From Bacteroidales bacterium (GTDB lineage Bacteria > Bacteroidota > Bacteroidia > Bacteroidales > F082), in contig JAFOBJ010000039.1 in the NCBI GenBank assembly GCA_017381865.1, positions 1 through 48,641 of the forward strand: a stretch of 48,641 nt of DNA. The letters run 5' to 3'. The notes beneath the pieces were generated by a model. The model made no database searches. It had not been told where the DNA came from and worked only from the letters and a program-made list of their open reading frames with translations. Numbering within the stretch: the first letter of the stretch is position 1; every line of letters starts with the position of its first letter. Positions 43,790 through 48,641 of this stretch are shown here, piece after piece. Position numbers and translations under genes: made by a program.

Positions 43790-44839
43790 TTAATTCTTAA
43801 AATCCCCTCTGGCATAACTGATATGATAGCCAATGGCATTAAGTCTGTCTTCTAATTGTTGCATCTGCTGTGCCGATTCGGCGCCGGTGCTTTTTTTATT
43901 GTCGTATATTGAATATTTCTTGCGTTGTTCCACTGGAGATATGTTAGGCATCACCACGTTAGCTCCTGCGAGTATGGCGCGTTCCATTCCGTCGGGACAC
44001 AATGTCGCGAGTGCGGTGGTGGCAGGAAGCAACACATTAGGGAAACGCAGTCTCAAAAGTGAAAGCATGAGTATTGTCTTGTCGGCGCTGCCTGGATTCT
44101 GCTTCTCGAAAGGAGTGTCGGTAGCTGGAAGGAAAGGCCCGATGCCAATCATCTGCGGCTGCAGTTCTTCCAGGAAACGTATGTCTTCATAGAGATGTTC
44201 GTCGGTCTGTCCAGGGCTTCCTATCATCATGCCGCTGCCCGTTTGAAAGCCGAGGCGTTTTAAATTGAAGAGGCACTCTCTCCTATTTGCCGAACTCATC
44301 ATCTCTGGATGCAGCTGCGAGTAATGCTCATCGTTGCGTGTCTCATGGCGTAATAGAAACCTGTTCGCTCCCGCTTCCTTGAAGGCCGTGTACGCCTCCG
44401 CGCTGCGCTCGCCGACAGATAAGGTAATCGCCTTGTCAGGATAAGCGGCTCGTATCGTTTTCACCACGTCGGTCACCCATTCGTCGGTTTGGCGAGGGTC
44501 TTCGCCGCCTTGCATAACGAAAGTGTTGAACCCGAGCCTGTCGGCTTCCTTGCAACATTCCATAATTTCTTCTTTCGTCAAACGATAACGCTGCGCATTT
44601 CTGTTTGAAGCACGGATACCGCAGTAATAACAATTATTTTTACAATAGGAACTTATCTCAAGAAGGGCTCTGACAAAAACGCCCTTGCCATAATGAGCGA
44701 CAGCGACTTCCTGGGCTTTGGAACGAAGATATTCTCGCTCATCTGTGTTTAACGAAGAAAGTAAAACCATCCACTCTTCTCGATTCAAAACATCTCCACG
44801 ATGCAGACAATCTATTATGTCATAGTTAGTTCTTTCCAT
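43790..44839 (-). CDS. hydE: [FeFe]-hydrogenase maturase HydE
   Basis: 349 residues. A radical SAM enzyme acting with HydG and HydF on the azadithiolate-bridged 2Fe cluster. The [4Fe-4S] motif is EISSYCKNNCYYCGIRASN (C66, C70, C73). The barrel shows TFVMQGGEDPRQTDEW, RFLLRHETRNDEHYSQLHPE, GSGMMIGSPGQTDEHLYEDI and LPATTALATLCPDG. The second surface Cys cluster of some HydEs is not obvious, and that site is known to be dispensable. It is the first gene of the hydEGF operon, with a good -7 element 18 bases upstream. The hydrogenase is outside the window. Confidence 0.96.
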   Translation of the reverse strand: MERTNYDIIDCLHRGDVLNREEWMVLLSSLNTDEREYLRSKAQEVAVAHYGKGVFVRALLEISSYCKNNCYYCGIRASNRNAQRYRLTKEEIMECCKEADRLGFNTFVMQGGEDPRQTDEWVTDVVKTIRAAYPDKAITLSVGERSAEAYTAFKEAGANRFLLRHETRNDEHYSQLHPEMMSSANRRECLFNLKRLGFQTGSGMMIGSPGQTDEHLYEDIRFLEELQPQMIGIGPFLPATDTPFEKQNPGSADKTILMLSLLRLRFPNVLLPATTALATLCPDGMERAILAGANVVMPNISPVEQRKKYSIYDNKKSTGAESAQQMQQLEDRLNAIGYHISYARGDFKN

Positions 44840-44856
44840 AGTAATTTTAGTTAATG

Positions 44857-44864
44857 CAAAGATA
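44857..44864 (-). promoter_or_regulatory. -7 element of the hydEGF operon
   Basis: The - strand reads TATCTTTG followed by CA, 17 bases before the hydE ATG. Confidence 0.6.
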
Positions 44865-44954
44865 ATAAAAGTCTACGGATAATGGACAACGGGCGACAGA
44901 TTTTTTTTAAAATAACTCCTGACTACAAACTTCCAATTCCTAAATAAAAAAATG

Positions 44955-44962
44955 TATCTTTG
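44955..44962 (+). promoter_or_regulatory. -7 element of the DivIC-like gene
   Basis: TATCTTTG followed by CA. It covers an in-frame TTG at 44960, so translation should start at the ATG at 44978. Confidence 0.6.
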
Positions 44963-44977
44963 CAAAAAATTACCATC

Positions 44978-45274
44978 ATGATATTCAAAGAAATCTTAAA
45001 GAAATTTAACAATAAATATATCATTGCAACACTGATATTTGCGGTGATAATAATTTTTGTAGACCAATACAACTTATTCTTTCAGCTAAAAAATTTCAAG
45101 AAATTGAAAAAAGCTAAAAACCAAATAGAATATTACGAAACTGAAATAAAAAACCAACAAGAAGTTTTAGACAATCTTCATAAAGACTCTGCTTTAATGG
45201 AACGCATAGCTCGCGAAAAATATATGATGAAACGCGACAACGAAGTGATTTACATTATTGAAGCGAAAGAGTAA
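44978..45274 (+). CDS. Septum formation initiator (DivIC/FtsB-like)
   Basis: 98 residues from the ATG at 44978. A basic cytoplasmic N-terminus, one membrane helix (YIIATLIFAVIIIFVDQYNL), then a coiled coil (LKNFKKLKKAKNQIEYYETE to LDNLHKDSALMERIAREKYM), the layout of DivIC/FtsB proteins of the division septum complex. The end MKRDNEVIYIIE, with preceding AREKY, is the conserved family tail. No eno gene, a frequent neighbour, is visible here. A long CTCTGAA/CACTGA word array follows. Confidence 0.85.
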   Translation: MIFKEILKKFNNKYIIATLIFAVIIIFVDQYNLFFQLKNFKKLKKAKNQIEYYETEIKNQQEVLDNLHKDSALMERIAREKYMMKRDNEVIYIIEAKE

Positions 45275-45281
45275 ATTTTGA

Positions 45282-45405
45282 ACACTGACTCTGAACTCTG
45301 ACTCTGAACTCTGACTCTGAACTCTGACACTGACACTGAACTATTAACTATAAACTATTAACTATTAACTTATAATTATGCATTGTGAATTATGAATTAT
45401 GAATT
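45282..45405. repeat. Word-repeat array between the DivIC-like and acyltransferase genes
   Basis: Three word families in series: ACTCTGAACTCTG units (45282-45341), CTATTAACTATAAA units (45341-45371) and AATTATGAATTATG units (45371-45405). The last runs into the acyltransferase coding region, where it encodes the first residues MNYEF. The first shares 14- and 11-base words with the insertion in hydF. Confidence 0.85.
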
Positions 45406-46399
45406 TACCTCACGAGTACATTATTTAGACTCTTTGAGAATTATCGCCACCTTGGGGGTAATTTGTATTCATGTCTCAAGCAAAGAAATTTATTCAAACT
45501 TAGCTTCATACAATTGGTATTTATCAGTAATTTTTGATGGTCTCGTCCGTTGGTCTGTTCCAATTTTTGTCATGATCAGCGGAACATTGTTTCTTAACCC
45601 TTCAAAACAAATATCACATAAAGACATTATCACTAAAAATATTTTACGTTTACTAGTTGCTTACCTATCTTGGTGGATTTTCTATTCTGTCCTGGTAACA
45701 GCATGGCATTTCGTCTTCGACAACACATTTGCCCTCACATTGACACCGCATTATCACCTTTGGTTTCTGCCAATGATGATAGGAATATATTTTCTCATCC
45801 CTGTCCTAAGAAAAATATCAACAGACAAAAAAATTACGCTTTATTGCCTAACAATCTGGTTTATCTACATCTCTGGAAGTTTCATATTCATCAATGAAAT
45901 ACCACAAATAAGCGAACTTTTCAGCATAAATATCATCATTGGATTTTCTGGATATTTCCTTTTAGGACATTTCATTTCCACTTATACATTATCTAAAAGA
46001 CAGATAAAAACAATCTACATACTAGGTATTTTAGGACTAGTCATAACTGTTGCAGGATGCATATTATCTTCCTTACATTCTAAACAAACCGACCTTATAT
46101 TTTTTGAATATCTAAGCCCTCATACCATATTAGCTTCAACTGCATTATTTGTGTTCATTAAAGAAAAATCAAATGGCATTTCCTTGAAAAAGATAAAATT
46201 CATTAACTACATCAGAAAAGACTTATTTGGGATATATCTGCTCCACCCTATATTTATATTGATTTTCAATCATGATATTTTCAGAAACCTCTGCAATCAT
46301 ATCATAACTATTCCTGCAGTCATCACTATGATTTTCATATTTAGCTTATACACATCTAAGTTATTAAGGCTAACTCCTTTAAGGAAAATCATAGAATAA
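45392..46399 (+). CDS. Acyltransferase-3 family membrane protein
   Basis: 335 residues, about ten membrane helices. It matches acyltransferase family 3: the N-terminal active-site region HYLDSLRIIATLGVICIHVS (conserved R and H), FDGLVRWSVPIFVMISGTLF, then HLWFLPMMIGIYFLIPVLRK and later YLLHPIFILIF. Such enzymes O-acetylate or succinylate surface sugars, for example LPS or exopolysaccharide. The ATG lies inside an AATTATGAATTATG word array, so the first five residues are repeat-encoded; no better start is visible before the conserved region. Confidence 0.87.
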   Translation: MNYEFTSRVHYLDSLRIIATLGVICIHVSSKEIYSNLASYNWYLSVIFDGLVRWSVPIFVMISGTLFLNPSKQISHKDIITKNILRLLVAYLSWWIFYSVLVTAWHFVFDNTFALTLTPHYHLWFLPMMIGIYFLIPVLRKISTDKKITLYCLTIWFIYISGSFIFINEIPQISELFSINIIIGFSGYFLLGHFISTYTLSKRQIKTIYILGILGLVITVAGCILSSLHSKQTDLIFFEYLSPHTILASTALFVFIKEKSNGISLKKIKFINYIRKDLFGIYLLHPIFILIFNHDIFRNLCNHIITIPAVITMIFIFSLYTSKLLRLTPLRKIIE

Positions 46400-46435
46400 A
46401 AATACATAACAAAATTATTGTCTTTTAAATCAATC

Positions 46436-47545
46436 ATGAAAAAACTCTTATTACCTCTATTAATCCTCATCTCATTTTTATCTTCTTGCGATAAAAAAGA
46501 TAATTTCAACGGTTACACTCGTACTGTGGTTTATCGTCCTGGCGATTATGATTCGAAATATTATCGTATTCCAACATTGATAACCGCAAAAGACGGCAGC
46601 CTAGTCATCTTCACCGACAAGCGCAAAGAAAACGAGACCGACTTGCCAGAAGACATCGACGTAATCTGCAACTACAGCACCGATGGCGGATTGACATGGA
46701 GCGAGCCTTACACCATCGCAAAAGGCTTCGGATATATGGAAGGTTACGGCGACTGCGCTGTGGCTCATACCAACGACGACAACGGACTCATCGCCATCTT
46801 CGTCGGAGGACAAGGCTTCTGGAACTCGACGCCATCAAATCCAAACAGAACATACAAATCAATAAGTTACGACAACGGACGCACTTGGACCGAACCTGAA
46901 GACATCACACATTTTATCTTCGGTCACGAATGCGACGACAGCATAAGAAGAAAATGGCGCGCTTCGTTCTGCGCTTCTGGCAACGGACTTCTAACTTCCA
47001 ACGGCAGAATCATGTTCGTCGCTTGCGTAAGAGAAACTTCAGCTTTTTCAGCAAATAATTACGTTGTTTATTCCGACGACAACGGCGCGACATGGAACGT
47101 TTCAGAACGCGCTTCTATCGGCGGCGACGAAGCTAAAGTCGTAGAACTCAACAATGGCGACATATTGATGAGTATCCGCACTTCTGGCAAAAGATGGTAT
47201 AACATATCTCACGACGGCGGCGTCACATGGAACGAAACACATTACGTCTGGGACGACCTCGTCGGTCCTGCCTGCAACGGCGACATCATACGATATGACG
47301 AAAACACATTATTACATAGTCTCCCAACTGGCAACTCACGCCGCGATGTGGCAATATACATTTCCAACGACGAAGGCAAGACATGGAACGAAGGAAAAAT
47401 CATGGTTCCAAGATTCTCAGCATATTCTTCAATGTGCGTTTTGCCAGACAAGACAATCGGTTTTTATGTAGAAGAAAGAGAAGTCGACACAACAAGCTAC
47501 GAAATGGTGTTTTATAGATTCCCTATTGATTCAGTTAGGAATTAG
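46436..47545 (+). CDS. Sialidase-family (BNR/Asp-box) lipoprotein
   Basis: 369 residues from the ATG at 46436, which gives a clean lipoprotein signal (LISFLSSC, C18). A six-bladed exo-sialidase propeller is indicated by the first-blade Arg motif YYRIPTLI (R44), ILDKRKEN-like and DLPEDIDVI with the expected Asp, and five Asp boxes: STDGGLTW, SYDNGRTW, SDDNGATW, SHDGGVTW and SNDEGKTW. A further Arg lies in ILMSIRTSG. It probably releases terminal sialic acid or a related sugar from host glycans at the cell surface; activity on other sugars is possible. No NanA-type catabolic genes are in the window. Monocistronic. Confidence 0.88.
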   Translation: MKKLLLPLLILISFLSSCDKKDNFNGYTRTVVYRPGDYDSKYYRIPTLITAKDGSLVIFTDKRKENETDLPEDIDVICNYSTDGGLTWSEPYTIAKGFGYMEGYGDCAVAHTNDDNGLIAIFVGGQGFWNSTPSNPNRTYKSISYDNGRTWTEPEDITHFIFGHECDDSIRRKWRASFCASGNGLLTSNGRIMFVACVRETSAFSANNYVVYSDDNGATWNVSERASIGGDEAKVVELNNGDILMSIRTSGKRWYNISHDGGVTWNETHYVWDDLVGPACNGDIIRYDENTLLHSLPTGNSRRDVAIYISNDEGKTWNEGKIMVPRFSAYSSMCVLPDKTIGFYVEEREVDTTSYEMVFYRFPIDSVRN

Positions 47546-47586
47546 GAGTGGTTTTAAAAAAAACTGTTGACCATTGACTTTTGACT

Positions 47587-47618
47587 ATTGACTTTTTTGA
47601 AAAAACGCATTATCTTTG
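47587..47618 (+). promoter_or_regulatory. Promoter of the Cys-rich lipoprotein
   Basis: ATTG (47587-47590), 20 bases, TATCTTTG (47611-47618), close to consensus; leader about 27 bases. A TTGACTATTGAC word array overlaps the -33 region. Confidence 0.6.
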
Positions 47619-47650
47619 TTGGGTATTTTAAAACTTAAATTTGAAAAACT

Positions 47651-48055
47651 ATGAAAAAACTCTTTTTAGTATTAGGATTAGTTACAGTATTATTAGCAAG
47701 TTGCTGTAACAACAATCAACAAGGTGCAAAATGCAACAAAGCTGATCAAAAATGTGAACAAAAATGCGACAAACCTTGCGATAAACCATGTGAAAAGGCT
47801 CAAGCTTGTGAACAAAAATGTGACAAACCTTGTGATAAACCTTGCGAAAAAGCCCAAGCTTGTGAACAAAAATGTGACAAGCCTTGTGATAAACCTTGTG
47901 ATAAAGCTCAAGCCTGTGAACAAAAATGCGACAAACCTTGCGACAAACCATGTGAAAAGGCTCAAGCTTGCGAAAAAGCACAAAATTGCGAAGTTAAAGC
48001 AGAATGCAATCATCAACACCAACATCAACATGAAGGTTGCAACCATCAACATTAA
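47651..48055 (+). CDS. Cys-repeat, His-tailed lipoprotein (probable metal binder)
   Basis: 134 residues. Strong lipobox LLASC (C18). The mature part of 117 residues has 23 Cys, about one in five. Four near-perfect 18-residue units of the form CEQKCDKPCDKPCEKAQA (residues 35-106) put Cys at spacings of 4, 4, 4 and 6; the rest is Lys, Asp, Glu, Gln and Ala. The tail is CNHQHQHQHEGCNHQH. Such thiol and imidazole density suggests binding of soft or borderline metals (Cu, Zn, Cd, Ag) at the envelope. I know no named family that fits; short Cys repeats of this kind are often left as hypothetical. It has its own promoter and terminator. Tandem copies may vary in number between strains. Confidence 0.82.
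   Translation: MKKLFLVLGLVTVLLASCCNNNQQGAKCNKADQKCEQKCDKPCDKPCEKAQACEQKCDKPCDKPCEKAQACEQKCDKPCDKPCDKAQACEQKCDKPCDKPCEKAQACEKAQNCEVKAECNHQHQHQHEGCNHQH
47753..47968 (+). repeat. Four 54-bp coding repeats in the Cys-rich lipoprotein
   Basis: Units start at 47753, 47807, 47861 and 47915. They encode the same 18 residues with mostly silent third-base differences (TGT/TGC, CCT/CCA, AAG/AAA), and one E-to-D change in unit 3. The silent differences mean the repeat is old and held by selection on protein sequence. Confidence 0.88.
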
Positions 48056-48110
48056 TCAAAAATAAATTTCATTTGTCATAAAACAATTCATCATTTGAAG
48101 TTTTATATAG

Positions 48111-48135
48111 AAAGCGGATTCGTTCCGCTTTTTTG
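48111..48135 (+). terminator. Intrinsic terminator of the Cys-rich lipoprotein
   Basis: AAAGCGGA (48111-48118) pairs with TCCGCTTT (48124-48131) across a 5-base loop, followed by T's. Confidence 0.88.
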
Positions 48136-48154
48136 TTAAATAAATAATTCAGTT

Positions 48155-48188
48155 TTTGCTTTTCGTGTATAAAAAAAAATTAAATTTG
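48155..48188 (+). promoter_or_regulatory. Candidate promoter of the PFOR gene
   Basis: TTTG (48155-48158), 22 bases, TAAATTTG (48181-48188); spacing slightly long. The ATG follows after 55 bases. Confidence 0.5.
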
Positions 48189-48204
48189 CGTGTTAAAAAA
48201 GTGA

Positions 48205-48641
<437 letters not shown>

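Noticed and set aside
47682-48065. Long overlapping frames on both strands of the Cys-rich lipoprotein
   Set aside because: They follow from the 54-bp coding repeat; only the + frame has a lipobox, promoter, terminator and silent third-base variation.

Overview
The window reads as chromosomal DNA of an uncultured, strictly anaerobic, fermentative member of the Bacteroidota, most likely order Bacteroidales from a gut or rumen type habitat. Supporting signs are promoters of the Bacteroides form (TTTG, 19-21 bases, TAnnTTTG) ahead of many genes, little or no Shine-Dalgarno sequence, a SprA-type type IX secretion (T9SS) translocon gene and a secreted protein with a T9SS C-terminal sorting domain, and the gene order DUF4271-hemD-rnpA-yidD. 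Nearly everything is housekeeping or core metabolism. The exceptions are a short accessory patch at about 4.6-7.2 kb and a repeat island at about 26.2-27.2 kb.

Layout. 0-4.6 kb (+): the end of ettA, a small lipoprotein, thiL and uvrC. 4.6-7.2 kb: two copies of a module made of a small protein and a small kinase-like protein (- strand), separated by a structured leader or ncRNA and an 80-residue ORF on the + strand, then a gene remnant, a repeat array and tRNA(CAU). 7.4-15.6 kb: dusB (-), a CPBP protease and a GtrA-like protein (+), then an O-antigen ligase-like protein, an S41 protease, yidD, rnpA, hemD and DUF4271 (all -). 15.6-18 kb (+): pta-ackA. 18-21.3 kb (-): a choloylglycine-hydrolase family enzyme and a T9SS cargo with delta-60 repeats. 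21.4-25.9 kb: a 50-residue YqaE/Pmp3 protein and queA (+), an OmpR-type regulator and a polyprenyl synthase (-), and a secreted unknown protein (+). 26.0-28.4 kb: tRNA-Thr(UGU), a 73-75 bp tandem array flanking a GxxExxY gene, and a PPi-type phosphofructokinase (-). 28.5-41 kb (+): ruvA, sprA (with an in-frame TAG), gcvH, a VanZ-like gene, tonB, a LytTR regulator and a TPR protein. 41-45 kb (-): the [FeFe]-hydrogenase maturation operon hydE-hydG-hydF. 45-48.6 kb (+): a DivIC/FtsB-like protein, an acyltransferase, a sialidase-family lipoprotein, a Cys/His-rich repeat lipoprotein and the start of pyruvate:ferredoxin oxidoreductase.

The metabolic genes fit together. PPi-linked glycolysis leads to pyruvate, PFOR makes acetyl-CoA and reduced ferredoxin, Pta-AckA makes acetate and ATP, and HydEFG build the H-cluster of an [FeFe]-hydrogenase that would discharge the electrons as H2. 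The hydrogenase itself is not in the window.

The most unusual features are these. (1) The duplicated small-protein/kinase module has 4-base or similar stop/start overlaps in the same relative frame. (2) Low-complexity word repeats fill gene ends as inverted arms and also occur in frame inside queA and hydF. (3) There is a TAG stop at codon 741 of an otherwise full-length sprA. (4) A tRNA-Thr has two non-canonical bases behind an excellent promoter. (5) A lipoprotein carries four 18-residue Cys repeats and a His tail. (6) A GxxExxY gene sits inside an array of a repeat family that recurs near 7 kb. All calls come from reading the sequence; no database search was run.
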